64,000 nucleotides of DNA from Prorocentrum cordatum (GCA_963575745.1 CAUYUJ010018618.1:135934-199933), one strand, 5' to 3'; positions 1 through 11,742 are shown, counted from the stretch's first letter. Notes: generated by a model from the letters alone, not told the origin. Program-made: numbers and translations.

Positions 1-1125
1 CGCCTTGCGCAGAGGCTTTGGATCGAATTCGCGGTCAGGCAGACCTTGCAGGACGCGTTGCTCCCGACCTGAGAACACGTAATCCGAGCGCTTCAGCCAT
101 TCGTAGTGTACGAGACTGCCCCCAAACTCGACTTCGTAGTGCATCTTGCGTTGTGCTCTGCGGCCCCCCATCGCGACGAAGGGCCAAGGATCGCCTTCCC
201 ACGCAGGGCGATGAAGCGGGTGCTGAACCCCATCGTAACTCGGGTAGTCCCCCACGTGATTCTCCAGGTCTGCACAGCTGATCCCCTCGTAGGCACTCAT
301 GCGATCAACACCTTGCAGGAGCACCCTTTTCCCGAGAACGCTCTCCCCGAGGGGCTCGTTCTCCCTCGTGGGGTAACGGATGCGCGCCGCCGGTCCCAGC
401 TGGACCTGGTCGGGGCCCCCGGCTACGCCAGTCCACTCGACGCGGTCGGGGAGCGTGGCGCGAAGCGAATAGGACCTGTCCGCGATGTTCCTGCGTGGCC
501 CCCTGGGCCGGCACTGACCAACGCGGCCCCAGACCGGCTCCAAGAACCACTGGAAGAGCTCTCGGGGAGCACGATTCTCCAGCACCTCGCACAACTGATC
601 GGAGGGGCCTTGGAACCACGCACAAAGCAGGGCTTCGTTTTGCTCTTGGGCGAGGACCGGCCGTGTCATGCGATACTCCATGGGAGCTCGCGCATCCAAC
701 CAGGGTGTCGCGACGACAGCGCTCAAGTTGTCGATCCCCCGATGCCCACCAAGCTCACGAGGAACCTCCCAGATAGATACGGTGTCTCGGAGGACGGGGA
801 GGTGTACGCCCTGAACGAAGGGTTCCAGTCCCCGGAATTCCAAATGGCATTGTACATGTCTGGCGGGATGTGGACCATGGGTCGATAGGTCGGCTTGATG
901 AATCTGTGCGAGCAGGCCGACCTGGTCAAGCCCGTTCCCCGGCAGGTTCGCCAGCCTTTCCGCGCGGCAGGCGCAGTAAACGTTACGGAATCCCCTTCCC
1001 GGTGCGACTAGTCCCACTGGATCGACCCCGAGTGCAGGTACAAGTTCGGGGTTTGGCTCCATGGGTGCAAATGCGGGGCGAATTGACCCCCACCCAGATG
1101 CGGCGTGGGTGTCATTTTGCCCCCA
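1..1125 (-). CDS. Unrecognised long ORF, runs off left edge (3' partial)
   Basis: The minus-strand frame is stop-free from about 1125 to position 1, with a first ATG at 1062-1060, giving at least 354 codons and no stop inside the window. The protein is mixed in composition rather than repetitive. It contains a block reading ALLCAWFQGPSDQLCEVLEN, and later MSAYEGISCADLENHVGDYP followed by an aromatic-rich stretch. I do not recognise a domain. The plus-strand frame at 106-888 is its in-register antisense. It overlaps the 3' end of the upstream minus ORF (1008-2180) in a different frame, so the two could be one broken gene. It may be a retroelement segment downstream of the copia RNase H or an unrelated gene; only its openness and mixed composition argue for coding. 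Confidence 0.35.
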
Positions 1126-2180
1126 TTATCATTGCTTTCGTCGGCCCCTTGGGACTTCGCAAAACAATGCAAATCAGCACCGTGACAATTTCCATGTGGC
1201 ATAACGAACTGTGTCGGGCGATACGCGTTGATCACAGTCGTACATCCCGATCGATAGCGACGCTCGAGGCGTTCGTCACCCAGGATATTCTTGGCGAGAT
1301 GTAGAGGACTCGTTGCTTCCTTCACTAGGTTCGTGAGCTTGTCTTCGTCGGTCATGTCCCGTGAGCGTAGGGTCCTCACCACTGGTTTGCACCCAAACGC
1401 GTTCGGGCAATCCTGCCCGTTCTGGGACATCTTGCCCCGGAGCCCGCGCAGGCCACCACGGGCGATGCAGGACATGGTCCTAACAGTGTCTCTTATGAAG
1501 AGACGCTGTCTGGAGCGGGGGCGCCCGATGCCCCTCTTCACGTGACTTTCGGACCTGCGGGGCCCGCTGCCGATGAATGTGGGCGCTGCTGGGGCGCCGG
1601 TGCGGAAGCTGCGAGGCGCCGGCGAGCTGCGGCGGTGCGAGCAAGGCGGAATGGCTGGCGATTCAGCAGCGTCGGGTTGCTGCGCGAGGGCACCGATTTG
1701 AGCCGAAACGGCAGCGGTGTCATACGCATGCGCATACACGACAGCAGGAGCAGCATTCAAATTAGCACGGTACATGGCACGTTCACTCGATTTGTCCTCA
1801 AGTGCTCTCAACGCCAACAGATGGACATTTCTCGCGAATTCATCCGTGTACTCTTCTGCCTGCTTGCACTCCTTTCCCCTGGTTTCAACAGATTTGTGGC
1901 TACCGTCACATCTGCGCACAAGTCCTTCGGCAATCACGCTCGACGACGAAGCGATAGTCCGCGGCTTCTTCATGTATTGTCCCTTGTTGTTCTTGAAGCC
2001 ATATGCGCAGCCATGGAGCTGTATTTTCGTCGTATTATAATTGCTCAAAAACTCTTTAACTTGTGGATCGTGCCAGTATCCGCACGGGGTCGGCCACTCA
2101 AGGCACATTTGACCGTTTCTCTTGTTTACCTCCTTAGCCAAATCGCGAGCTACCCATGACAACTTCCGAAAACGCGTCAT
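1008..2180 (-). CDS. Copia-associated domain typical of dinoflagellate retroelement polyproteins (fragment)
   Basis: ATG at 2180. The first ~130 residues contain an EWP...GYW motif, a GCAYG motif, a KKPRTIASSSS stretch, a CDGSHKS motif and YTDEFARNVHLLALRAL. From general knowledge, this order (EWP, GCxxG, KPxxxxSS, CxxxH, YPxEL-like) recurs in copia-type polyproteins of Symbiodinium-like dinoflagellates, though its function is unknown to me. Beyond about residue 150 the frame becomes Arg/Ser/Pro-rich and is probably no longer the true frame. It lies downstream of the neighbouring copia RNase H, which is not where this domain normally sits, so it is more likely a second, truncated element than the tail of the first. 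The ORF ends at 1008 and overlaps the unrecognised left-edge frame. Confidence 0.5.
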   Translation of the reverse strand: MTRFRKLSWVARDLAKEVNKRNGQMCLEWPTPCGYWHDPQVKEFLSNYNTTKIQLHGCAYGFKNNKGQYMKKPRTIASSSSVIAEGLVRRCDGSHKSVETRGKECKQAEEYTDEFARNVHLLALRALEDKSSERAMYRANLNAAPAVVYAHAYDTAAVSAQIGALAQQPDAAESPAIPPCSHRRSSPAPRSFRTGAPAAPTFIGSGPRRSESHVKRGIGRPRSRQRLFIRDTVRTMSCIARGGLRGLRGKMSQNGQDCPNAFGCKPVVRTLRSRDMTDEDKLTNLVKEATSPLHLAKNILGDERLERRYRSGCTTVINAYRPTQFVMPHGNCHGADLHCFAKSQGADESNDNGGKMTPTPHLGGGQFAPHLHPWSQTPNLYLHSGSIQWD

Positions 2181-2515
2181 GTGAACCCTCCATTTCTTAA
2201 GGGCTTTCTCATTGCCGGAGCGGTACTACATGGCTTCATTCACGCATTGCCATGGGGATCCGCCCGTATATGGCAACGAGATGAACAGTGTTATTCGCTT
2301 GTCCGTGGCAACACCTTGCTATTGCACTTCTTGCTCGAATTCCTCAATTCTGGCCACGGCAAACTCTTTGCCTTCCTTCGTGGTCATTTCTTCTTTTTCT
2401 GTCAAACGCACCACCTTGCAATTTTCGTCGGGGATGTTATCTCGATCCCCTAGCCGGCTGTTAGGCCCACAACAAAATTCAATGAAAAGGCGTTGTCAGG
2501 ATTCTTCACTGGAAC

Positions 2516-4102
2516 CTACCGCGGCATCAAGGTCTGCATCGGGGGCATGGCTTCCGCGTGCATTCCCCTGTTCGTCAGTCGCCTCCGCTGGTGGTCCCGC
2601 TCGGTTATGAACCCTGGGGTTAGCGGGTGCCTCAGCAGGAGGTTTGCCCGTGTTTTGTCGTTTGGGCTTTTTCTTTGCTTTCTAACTGGGAATCTTGCCG
2701 CCGGTCCGAAGTTTGGACTTTGCGCCGAGCTTCGGCTCGAGAATCCCCCGGGTTTCAGGGGAAGTCCCTTTTCGCCTGCAAACAGTGAGTCCAAGCATTT
2801 TGAATAGGACGGGGCTGTCCAGAAAGTCGGGGCCACGACTTGCACGAGATAGAGTACCTTTGTCCATGACGTAGGCTGCTCGAATCTCTTCGCGCCGATG
2901 TCTGCGGCCTGATCGCGCGTGGGACAGTGAACCAGGTTCACTGTGCCCCTCGCAAACTGTTCAGCGACAGCTGAAGCGTCGATGCGGTGAGTACGTGGCA
3001 GGTACACTAACTTCTGAGATCCGCCCGCCTTACAAACCTTCACGACGGCTTGATTATCTTCCATGAACTCCGCCCTCGGCGCGTGGCCGAGTAGCATCTC
3101 CTACAAGGGAAGGGCTAGCAGGAGTTCTCCTCGGAGTGCTCCGTCTGCCGAGACAATTTCCGCTTCTGGTGTGCTATGAGACACTGCGGTTTGTCTGCGG
3201 GGATTGCAGCTCTGAAGCGCTCGGGTGTTCTCTCCCCACAGGAATTGTGTGTTCGCGCTGGTACTGCGGCGCGCGCGGATGTCACTCGCCAGAGCGGCGT
3301 CTGCAAATTGGCGGAGCCATGCGTCCTCGCGGCGGTCTTCCACCCAAGATACCAGGCGGTAGTGAGTCGTGGCCTTTAAATAGCAGATAGTGCGGAACAG
3401 GTGCATGTCCTGCTGTTCCGTCCACTTAGTGACGCACGCGGCTGTTTTGCAGACAGCATTGAGCAGATCAGGGCGAGCCATTCGTGCGCTGTATAGGATC
3501 TTTATCAGGACATTCGCTGCAATCGGATGAACTATGCCTGACGGCGCAGGAGGCTTAAGATCAGGGGCAGGTGGCCCCTCCGTGGGAGGACCAGCCACGA
3601 AGATCTCGGCGTCCGGAGGTCCCACTACGGCATCGATGCGTGAGCATTCGGCCAGAGCCTCTTCAGCAGGGGCTAAGATCTCACCCCACGGGCCACCCTG
3701 ACCGCCCTCGAATGATGTCAACTCGGGGCCGAAGGGCGTGCCCGGAAGCGGATAAGTGTCTTGGTCAGCGTCCGCGAGTTCGGCGCGCAAGGAGATGCAG
3801 GACCGGAAGAATTCGATCATATCGTACTCCATGATGCGCACACTCTTCTGAGGTCCGGGTTTGCACGCAGGCGTCGGGGCAGGCGGCGGCGGCGCAGGGG
3901 CCGCGCGTCGCTCCAGCCAAGTCAAGTCCTGATCAGTGGGGCTTTGGGGCATGAAAATGGTGGCTTCAGCGTTACTACTGGTAAGCACAAGAATTGTGCT
4001 CGTGTTGTGCGGGCCACCAGGGAGCGATGCCCGGAAGAATTTGTCAGCGGCGGCAGCTGAACTAGCCACCATTCCTAAGCAGTGTCTTCGAGCTCCTCCC
4101 AT
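2516..4102 (-). pseudogene. Copia RNase H domain, split by a frame break near 3098
   Basis: Two minus frames join near 3098-3100. The upstream one (4102-3101) carries the thumb/connection region (ILYSARMARPDLLNAVC) and the start of RNase H, with an acidic residue in FADAALASDI and the glutamate in HSTPEAEIVSADG. The downstream one (3097-2516) continues with EDNQAVVKVCKAGG, a basic LPRTHRIDA stretch and DQAADIGAKRF. These supply the four acidic positions expected of a Ty1/copia RNase H, so the active-site set looks retained even though the frame is broken. After about residue 80 of the second piece the sequence loses similarity. The enzyme would degrade the RNA strand of the RNA:DNA hybrid during reverse transcription. 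Confidence 0.7.
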
Positions 4103-4194
4103 GTGTCGTAATCAAATGTTATCCGTCGGGCGACCTTGCGCCCGTCAGGGCCGCCCGGCAGAGATGTGCGGTGCCTTGTGGTATCGGCGCCATA

Positions 4195-5380
4195 TCACAC
4201 CCACGCAATTTGTCCTTTCGGGACGTGGAACGATCTGTCGCAGTAGATCGGGGCTGCACGGGTTGACTGCACACCGTCATGGGCGGCGGCGGCTGGCTGG
4301 TTGTTGGAGTCATCTGGGTCTTTGGTTTTCTTTTCCTTAGGCGGCGGCGGGTCCAACATGGTTGGAGCCGCGCCCTGCCAGTCAACCCACTTTTCGGAAA
4401 CCCTATGCTCGCATCCAAGATACCGCCCCACCGCAGCCGGTGGATCAATATCAATGCCTTCAGGAGCCGTCTCGGACGGGCTAAGAAACCGATCCCAACC
4501 TGTCTTCAAGTTGTGAGCGGGACCCGTGACCTTGAAATCGTCTACATACACGATAAGAAATAATTCAAGCCCTGGATGATAATAACAGCTTCTCAGGCAG
4601 GGAATCGGAACGAATCCCCCTGACAGGACGTGGGCATCGCAATGCTGTTCCCAGCTGTTCCCAGCAGAAACCGCCCGCATCAGGATGTCCGCACAGCGCT
4701 AATAGCAGAGGGCAGAGTGGGCCAATCATTCCTGCACAACTCGCTGGCCAAGCCTCCTTGGGCAATCGCACCCATGTTGGAGCACCCCACAACTTCGACT
4801 GCGTATACGCCTGCCGAGCATCGGCCTGTTGTATGTCATGATTCTCAAACGGTCCGCACGTATCGCAGCTTTGCTAGCCTGCATCGTTGCAGGGCAACTA
4901 GACAGCTCCTGAAATAATACGACGGTCTTGTCTTGGTCCACCACATCGGATCCGTCGAAAACGACCCCGCCCTTGAATTTGCGATCTTCGTGACCCTCGG
5001 GGAGTTCAGCATATTTCTCGACTAGAATTGCAAATAATCTGCCGATGTGAACCGTCTTCCCTTTCATCATTGCCTTAACGTCGCGGAGCTCCTTAACTTT
5101 TGTTTCGTCCCACGTCTTTATCTTTCTCAGGCGTCCCCACTCATCCATCAGTGCTTTCTGGGCCCCCTCGTTAGTGAGTGGCCGCCTCCGCCTTAGTGAC
5201 TGGGCGAGCGACACATGCGTGATGGCTTATTATTGTAGAACTATGTTCGGATGGAAGGGCAAAGATCGCCTCCCGTCCTCCAGTCTGCGTGGGGTCCATG
5301 AACGGGTTGTAGTAGGGCCGGCACGCCGGCTCTTTCTCCCGACGATTGTCGTGACCCGCAATTCTCCCACGGAGGGGCAT
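4195..5380 (-). pseudogene. Copia reverse transcriptase, fingers and palm, broken frames
   Basis: The 5' part (about 5380-4726) reads HACVARPVTKAEAATH, then KALMDEWGRLRKIKTWDE, HIGRLFAILVEKYAEL and KGGVVFDGSDVVDQDK, followed by FQELSSCPATM. This is the fingers region of copia RT, which normally reads KxRVVFxG. The frame is lost near 4800. The palm resumes at 4680-4195 with LFLIVYVDDFKVTG (about 4531-4560), the catalytic YVDD motif, and then AVGRYLGCEH, matching the copia FLG motif. Between them the motif B region is not readable. A Pro/Lys-rich insertion follows the palm. YVDD and its flanks make the assignment secure, but the copy is inactive because the frames do not join. Confidence 0.75.
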
Positions 5381-6617
5381 GCGAGGGGCGCTGCGACGCC
5401 AGGTCGCGGCCGCGCAATCTGGTGCTGTGCGGTCCCAGTCGCTATCATCTTCGGTACTTGAGTGCCGTCCATGGGGCGAGCGATCCTGCTTCTTCTTCTG
5501 ATGCGCGCGCAGCCGCGCACCATGTCTGGAAGTCTTTCAACGCATCTTCGTCTATATGGGATGTCCTCGGCGGAGCAGCAGCAGCCATGATGTAGGTGGG
5601 CGCCGGCCTTGGCTTTTCGATGCCAATGGTTTTCAGTGGATCTGCGTTGGGGCCAGGAACTCCTAGGCCGTAGAAGCCTTTCTTTCCAGTCTTATACTCT
5701 TCAATGAATATTTTGCGTTCGGGGCCGCCCGTCTAGAACCATCGGTCAGGGTGGACTCCCGGGTTAGTAAATTATTTCTGCGTGCGCCTGAGAATGGCAT
5801 GGCCATGCACTTCGTCATGCACATCCACCTCGTTCGGTCTTCTATAGTATGGGTCGTAATAGAAAACCACTATGAGGTGTACCGTCTTCTGTTTGCCCTT
5901 CAATGGGAGAGGCTTCGTGAGCTCTTCCGTTGTCTTTCCTACAATCACGACCTGTTCTTCGTTGTACTCACCCGTGCCGAGACTTTCGGTCGTTCTTGCC
6001 ATTATCTGCTCAACCTTCGGCTCTCCCCCGGCAAGGTCCGCAGAGAATTTAGTCTGTCTGGCAATGATGACTTCCGACTTGGCAAGGTTCTCGCCGTCCT
6101 TCACCGCTTTGAAATCCACTTTCCTGCGCTTGGCTCCCGGTGCCAATTCCGGGCCAGGAGGAGGGCCCGACGGGCCCTCGTCATCCGTCGGGTCAGGGTC
6201 TAACAAGGTTCCGTCTATAAGGTCGCCATGGGCGCGGGGTTCCCCCCCTCCTTGCCATGGGCGCCAGGAGCGCCCGGTTCTTGCATCATGCCCTCGTGGG
6301 AGCTGGATGCCCCCCGGGAGTTCGCATGCGGTTTCTCTTTTTGTCCTTCTTCGGTTTTCCCGCCCGAAAGCGGATCTTCTAGGGCAGCGCCGTCGACATT
6401 CGTGGCGGCCTTGTCGCAGGCGCGCCTGAGCGGGGAATTCACGGCTGAATTCTTGTCGACATTGTCAACGGTCCCATCGGGAGACCCGATAACATGTTAT
6501 TCCACATTCGTGTCTGTCCATGCCTGGTCAGACCTCTCGACGACGGGCCTTGCGCCGTCCGCTTTCATGCCAGCTCTACAGCTCAATCCCTCAAGCTGTT
6601 CCAAGGGGACGCAGTCA
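5381..6617 (-). other. Integrase-RT spacer of the copia element
   Basis: This stretch separates the integrase from RT. A minus frame at 6206-5772 (145 codons) is charged and non-repetitive: GAKRRKVDFKAVKDGENLAK, then GEYNEEQVVIVGKTTEELT, then VVFYYDPYYRRPNEVDVHDE. I do not recognise a domain. Its position fits the variable linker between integrase and RT in copia polyproteins. On either side (5381-5771 and 6207-6617) only short shadow frames are visible and nothing is recognisable. Confidence 0.35.
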
Positions 6618-7446
6618 TCATCGGGGCCCATGCGCCCCCCCCGCATGCCGGACATAGCCGAGGTAGATGCCAACTCTCGTTCGCGGTGCCATCTTGGGTT
6701 GTTTAATCCTGGGTTCTGGCGGCGGCAAATATCGGATAGCTGACCCGAAGGGGGCCGGCGGAGCGTTGAAGGGTCCTCCGAACCGCAACTCCCATGGTGT
6801 CTTGCCGTTTTTCTGTTGCGTTGCGTTGCAGCATGCGCAAAAGTAAGACACAGCGCATGCCCAGAACTGCGCCGGGAGGCCGGCGGTCATGGGCAGAGTT
6901 CTAGCACCGTCCTGAACGACGCCATTGGCGCGCTCAGCCACGGAATTATGTTTCTTGTGTGCCGGCTGAATAGAATCGTATGTTATCTTCAGATCCAGGC
7001 ACGCTTTCTTAAGTTCTCTGGTCGGAGCCGAGCATGCGTGCACAAACTGCTCATGGGGTGCTCGCAGATTCACCAAGAAATCTGAAACATGTTCGGCCGA
7101 TTTGCCGAAGGTACTTTTAGCCGCAAGGAATCCTGTAAACCGATCGCGCAGCGTCACACACGAGGTTCCCCCGTCGAGTCCCCTCGATAGGTCACCCAGC
7201 GCAAACCAGTGGTCCATTGCATAACCCTCCGAATGCTTTCGGCTCCGAGAAAGGCTTCAACTTCTTCAGCGACTTGTTCTGCTCCTTACGCTGTTGCGCC
7301 CTGAGCGTCTTTGCCCAGGTGCACGTCGGGCAGCATGAGTTCTCAGGCAGGTGCGTCAAAGTGTTTGCGGGACTGAGCCTCCCGTTTGAGTCGCTCGATT
7401 TTGTTCGGCTCTTCCCCTGGCCCCTGCATTGGGTCTTCGGCGCCAT
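6618..7446 (-). pseudogene. Copia GAG-pre-integrase and integrase core, catalytic residue lost
   Basis: A frame at 7446-7192 carries THLPENSCCPTCTWAKTLRA, matching the GAG-pre-integrase zinc-binding pattern HxxxHxPxxxxCxxC followed by AK. The next frame (7217-6618) contains MDHWFALGD, the DRFTGF strand, HKKHNSVAERANGVVQDGAR with the expected catalytic glutamate, GLPAQFWACAVSYFCACCNA, and the TPWELRFGGPF and GYVRHAGG blocks, typical of the rve core and C-terminus. The second catalytic aspartate (normally S/R-D-N-AxEL) reads CSAPTREL, so it is missing. Integrase would insert the cDNA copy; this one should be inactive. The two frames overlap at 7192-7217 but are out of phase. Confidence 0.75.
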
Positions 7447-7717
7447 CGTCGTCGACTAGATCGATGGCGCCCAGTGCCTCCGCGCGTTGTTCTGTCGCCC
7501 CCCTCTGCAGGTGCGGGAGCGGCGCGCCTCCCACATCCAACGGCATGGCCGAAGTACGCGGGGGCCGGCGGCATTTTGTTGGCGAGCCCGGTCGGGCCAG
7601 GCTTCCAGCCCCGCCTGCTCGCCATCTGAGGCCCATAATAGAAATAGATAATGACGTCCCTGCCGTCGCGGTCGGCCCTATCAGGCGCGCCTCCGCAGTG
7701 GTGGTCCGAACGGCCTT

Positions 7718-8556
7718 CTAAGACTTTAAGACTCCGTCCACATGTGAATCTTCTGTCAGCACGTCGTGCGAGTGCAGGTCCAGGGTTGTGCGGTGCCTGA
7801 CTGCCCGGAGCGGGGGGCCACCCGCTTGCTCGGGGTCTGCCAGGTACGACTTCGCGTTAGCCTCCGCACAGGCCCACCGCTCTAGCCCTGCAGGGTAGGC
7901 GGAAGCTGCCTCGTCTACTCGACCCAAAGCCTCACCCCCTCCAACGTTGAGGTGCGGTATTTTATCATCAACCGCCAGGTCCACTCTCACATCATTGGGT
8001 AGGACGAGATGCGGCAATTTCCCATTTTTCAAATAGAAGCTATAGCCGTTATCCATGCATAGTCGCCCACGGAAATGTCTCCGGCATTACAATCGCGTCG
8101 AATTTTCCGCTCAACAACCGGTCACAGGCTACTTTCACAGTTCCTCGGGCGCTTGAGCCCCCCGGCCGTGTTTAATGCGATCGGAACTCGGAGCTCCTTC
8201 ATCTTACTCATGGCGCCTGCATTTTGCATGAATTTGCAAACAATGAGGTTGGAACCGCCACTGGCATCGACAATGAAACTCATCGATCCGAGCTTGACTG
8301 CCCCGTTGCCCCCTTTTCTGTGGCTGTGTCTATTGGCAGATGCAGCATCGGCATGGCCTTCGCTAGCATCGCTGATGGGCCCGTCCTCGGACGCAGACGC
8401 TTGTTCGCAGTCCAGCCACAGCCTCCATGCCTCATGCACCAGATCACTCGCGTCGTTGTTTGCGAGCTGCTGATGCACTCGGGTAGTCTTGTTACGCCAA
8501 TCCTGCCACTTCTTCGGGAAGCAGAATGGATCACCGTGCTTCGTAGCGATAGGCAT
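7718..8556 (-). pseudogene. Copia retropepsin region, altered active site
   Basis: The frame at 8556-8122 starts KHGDPFCFPKKWQDWRNK and contains GSMSFIVDASGGSNLIVCKF (about 8235-8285). This is where copia proteases carry the D-S/T-G-A motif, but here it reads VDASGGS, so the catalytic triad looks altered. The continuation, KELRVPIALNTAGG, also fits the protease strand pattern. The next frame (8056-7718) has GYSFYLKNGKLPHLVLPNDV and VDLAVDDKIPHLNV, resembling the segment after the protease flap. The frames do not join directly. 7447-7717 holds only shadow frames. Aspartic protease would process the Gag-Pol polyprotein. Confidence 0.55.
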
Positions 8557-8587
8557 CGGTTACGTCCACGGCGTGGGGAAATGTGTA

Positions 8588-9095
8588 GATGGATGGATTA
8601 TAACTTTCCTGTTTTCGAGACTCCCCAATCAGAGCTTGCCTCTGTAGGGGTCCTAGCGGATTAAAGGTTTAGGTGAGGTGGGTCGCCAATTTCGGTGGCC
8701 GGGCCTGGGTGCCCGGGTGCCCGGGTGCCAGGCGGTGCCCGGGTGCCTGGGTGGCTGGTGAGGTGCGTGGCCGATTTCGGTGGCCGGGCCCGGGTGCCCC
8801 GGTGCCCCGGTGCCCGGGGTTCCCAATAGCCCAATAGCATATAGCCCAATAGCCCCATAGCCCTATAGCCCAATAGTTTTATAGCCCCATAGCCCTATAG
8901 CCCAATAGCCCTATATCCCGATAGCCCCATAGCCCTATAGCGCTACAGCCTTATAGCCCTATAGCCTTATAACCCAATAGCCCTATAGTTTCATAACCTA
9001 ATACCTTTACAGCCCTACATCCCCATAGCCCCAACAAAAATATGGTTGGGGTTTTTCTCCTGTGTCATGGATGGATTCTAACCTTCCTGTTTTCG
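8588..9095. repeat. Minisatellite block flanked by a 30-bp direct repeat
   Basis: Two copies of a 30-bp sequence (8588-8617 and 9066-9095, 27 of 30 bases the same) enclose about 450 bp of tandem repeat. The first part (8672-8825) has an 85-bp unit built from GGGTGCCC motifs and is present about twice. The second (8827-9020) is an AT-richer run of TAGCCCTA / TAGCCCAA / TAGCCCCA short units. The block sits between the Gag and protease parts of the copia element, so it was probably acquired after the element inserted, by local duplication or a retrotransposed repeat. Confidence 0.8.
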
Positions 9096-9567
9096 TTGGC
9101 ATGGGTCGATAGCCGCCTGACGCCGCTCCCCGCAATACGGCGCTGGGAACTTCTTTCGGGCCTTCCCGATTCAAGCAGGTCCAGCGCTCCCTTCGGATAC
9201 GACGCAATCCCGCCCGCTATCAAGCACCTCAGCATCCCGATGAAGGGACAATCGTCGGTCTTTGCGACGGCTGATCGGCGCTGGGCGTCCATAGTGAACG
9301 TCTTATGGTTCTCCACCGCCCAACTACGTAAGCCTGGTATTTCACATGGCCATTTGTCGCCAGGGCCGGCCACTTGCCCTTGTGCTGTCGCACGGGATCG
9401 TGACCCGGCGAATGGCACAGCTGGACTAGCCACCTGCGCATGTTCCGCAGGAACTGAACAGGAACGCCCCGTCGCATCTCCCGCCGGGGCGGCGCCGGCA
9501 CCATGGGTGCTGAACGCCGCCCCCCGCGGATCACGGATGCCCGGGAGCGTTGGCCTCGTGCCGACAC

Positions 9568-11110
9568 TTATCTCCGAAAGGGCGCGCTTGGCCGTCCAAG
9601 TGGCGCCAGCACTTCGCCTTGATTTTTCCCTTTTGTCAACGTGTTTCGCCGCCCTGCGACTTTCCTCCGTCGGGGGCGGGAACAGCCGACTGCTTCGAGG
9701 CCTTCGCATTCTTCTCTGCCGCGGCCTTCTGCCCGGCGTTTCGGCTGCACGGTAGACCCTTGCCGGCCTTCTGAAGGCTTTGCTTGTTTTTCCTGCTTCG
9801 TCAGCGGGCGATGCTCGCGACCGCGTGAGCCGTCGCAATTCTGGGGGCCGCGGCTGCAGGCGTAGCACACTCTATTTTTGTTCTTTTGCGGGGGATTGCT
9901 GCTCCCACGCCCGTTCTGTTTCTTGAGCCGGTCGGCTTTTCCGCCCTTGCTTTCGCCTTTGCCCTTGCCTTTCTCTTTCCTGTCTCACCTGCCTTTGCCC
10001 CTCGAATCACCTCTGCCTCCCCTGCCCCTTCCAGTTGGTCCTCCATGGGTGGGCCCTGGCGCGGCCGCCTGGGTCTGTCCGCGCGTTGTTGCGCGGGCGT
10101 CGCTTTCTTGGGGTGCAGGTACTGACAGCCACCCCGACTGAATGGGCATTGATCTTTGAGCCATCGTCGGCAAATAACGGACATCTTGAGCCTTCCATCT
10201 TTCATGGTGATCGAGTCCTTGCTCCCGTCACCTGTCTTTCCACCGCTGAGTTTCACTCCGCGCTTATTTATCTGCTGCTTCTGGGTCTTTCGGTTATCCC
10301 CCCCTCGATCCTTCAGCATCTGCCTCGCGATCATGCGCAAAAGCCATTCATGAGATTTCATGCCCTTTCCGTATTCGTCGTTGCTGTGATCGCACATAGT
10401 AAGGGTCATGTGCATACATGGGCACTTCTTCATTTGTTTATAGAAGTGGCGTTGAACCGAGGGCGTGAAGGACTTATTGGGTTTCTCAATTTCTTGCGTC
10501 ACCTGCATCCATTCATCGTAGAAGTGGTAGAGGTCTCTGTCAGCCTCTTTGCCAACTCCTTCGATTTGGATCGCCATGAGGCCCTGGTAGGTATATACCT
10601 GCCCGTGGTCCTCTCTGGTGGTGACGTGTATTTGGTATATGCGGAGAATCGACCTGCCCGTCAGCAGTCGTCCCTTCTTCAGTTGGTTGGAGTCAGCGCG
10701 GTCAACCTCGTTGGCCAGGTGACGAAGAGCGTGGGAAGAATTGGGATCCCCCTGGACTTTGTTGAGCTTCGCAATGAGATCCGCCGCCATGCGTGTGTCA
10801 AGGTTCCCAAAGTATGGGCCTGGCTCCTTTAGTGCTTTGGCCTTCGCCGTCTTGGGCTCGAACGCCTCGGCCACCCACTTCGACGCCGAAACATGGCTTG
10901 GCTGTGAGCACGAGGCCACTGCTCGAATGACGGACATCTTCCACGCGCGAAAGCTGCCCGCGTCTGGCAGGGGGTCTAGCGCAACCTCATCGATTCTATC
11001 CGCCCCTGCCCATGGGGCAGCGGTCAGAATCATTCCCCCATACTCCGGGAAACCCAGCCCGCCACCGCCTCCAGGAGGGCCAGGGGGTGGCGGACCACCT
11101 CCCCCAGGAT
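9568..11110 (-). pseudogene. Copia Gag core with CCCH zinc finger
   Basis: ATG at 11033, but the same frame is open upstream and encodes an acidic linker (rich in D/E) and a Pro/Gly stretch ending GGGLGFPEYGG. The core reads LDPLPDAGSFRAWKMSVIRA, GPYFGNLDTRMAADLIAKLN, YQIHVTTREDHGQVYTYQGL and WMQVTQEIEKPNKSF, matching the Gag head of dinoflagellate copia elements as I know them. At about 10185-10110 is a CCCH finger, CRRWLKDQCPFSRGGCQYLH, followed by a Lys/Gly/Arg-rich tail. The frame changes near 9870, after which a second Cys-rich segment (CYACSRGPQNCDGSRGREHR) and a basic tail run to 9568. The protein would bind and package element RNA. Confidence 0.65.
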
Positions 11111-11742
11111 TGTCCTGACCGGCGTTCTGAGCTCGGGCATACCGGCTGATTCTCTGATTTGCGGCCTCTTCATCTTCTTCCTCGGAGTCATCTTCCTCGT
11201 CGTCGCCTGAGCCTTCCTCATCGGAACCGTCGTTTTCACTGGGCTCGTAGTCGTCGTCGTCATCATCACCACTTCCGTCACCGGGATCGTCGCCCCCTGG
11301 CGCTCCTCCGACGCCACCTTTCTTTCCTCCCGGCTTGTCCCCCTCCCCGCTAGCATGGCCTTGGTGGAGGGGTTTGTCGCCGTCTCCTGCGAGGTCTCCA
11401 GCGCTAGCCGTGGTTTTCCCCGGTTGGGCAGGCGTTGTATATCCTGGGAAGGAATCAGATGGTGGCTCATCTCGTTTCTTCCTTTTCTGTTATTCCTTCA
11501 GCTCTTGCGCCTCGCTGGGTGCCAGTTCCCGGTGCTCGTGATGTTTCAATTTGGCCATCTTCGCGCTCAGTTCCGATTCTTTCATCAGCGCTTCGGCCTT
11601 CTCTCGCATCTCATCGGCCTGAGCACGTGCTTTTCCTTCCAGCTTCATCGCGCGTAGTTCTGCATTTTCCTCGAGCTCATGGATGCGACGCAGGGCTCTG
11701 GCTTCAGCCTGGGCCCCAATCTCGTCTCGGGACCGAGCGGTC

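Noticed and set aside
106-888. 260-codon plus frame near the left edge
   Set aside because: Exact in-register antisense of the longer minus frame at 1-1125; the minus frame is longer and follows the strand of its neighbours.
10180-10200. A CTTGAGCC sequence as another spliced-leader relic
   Set aside because: Only 8 bases match and the adjoining bases diverge, so a chance match is likely.
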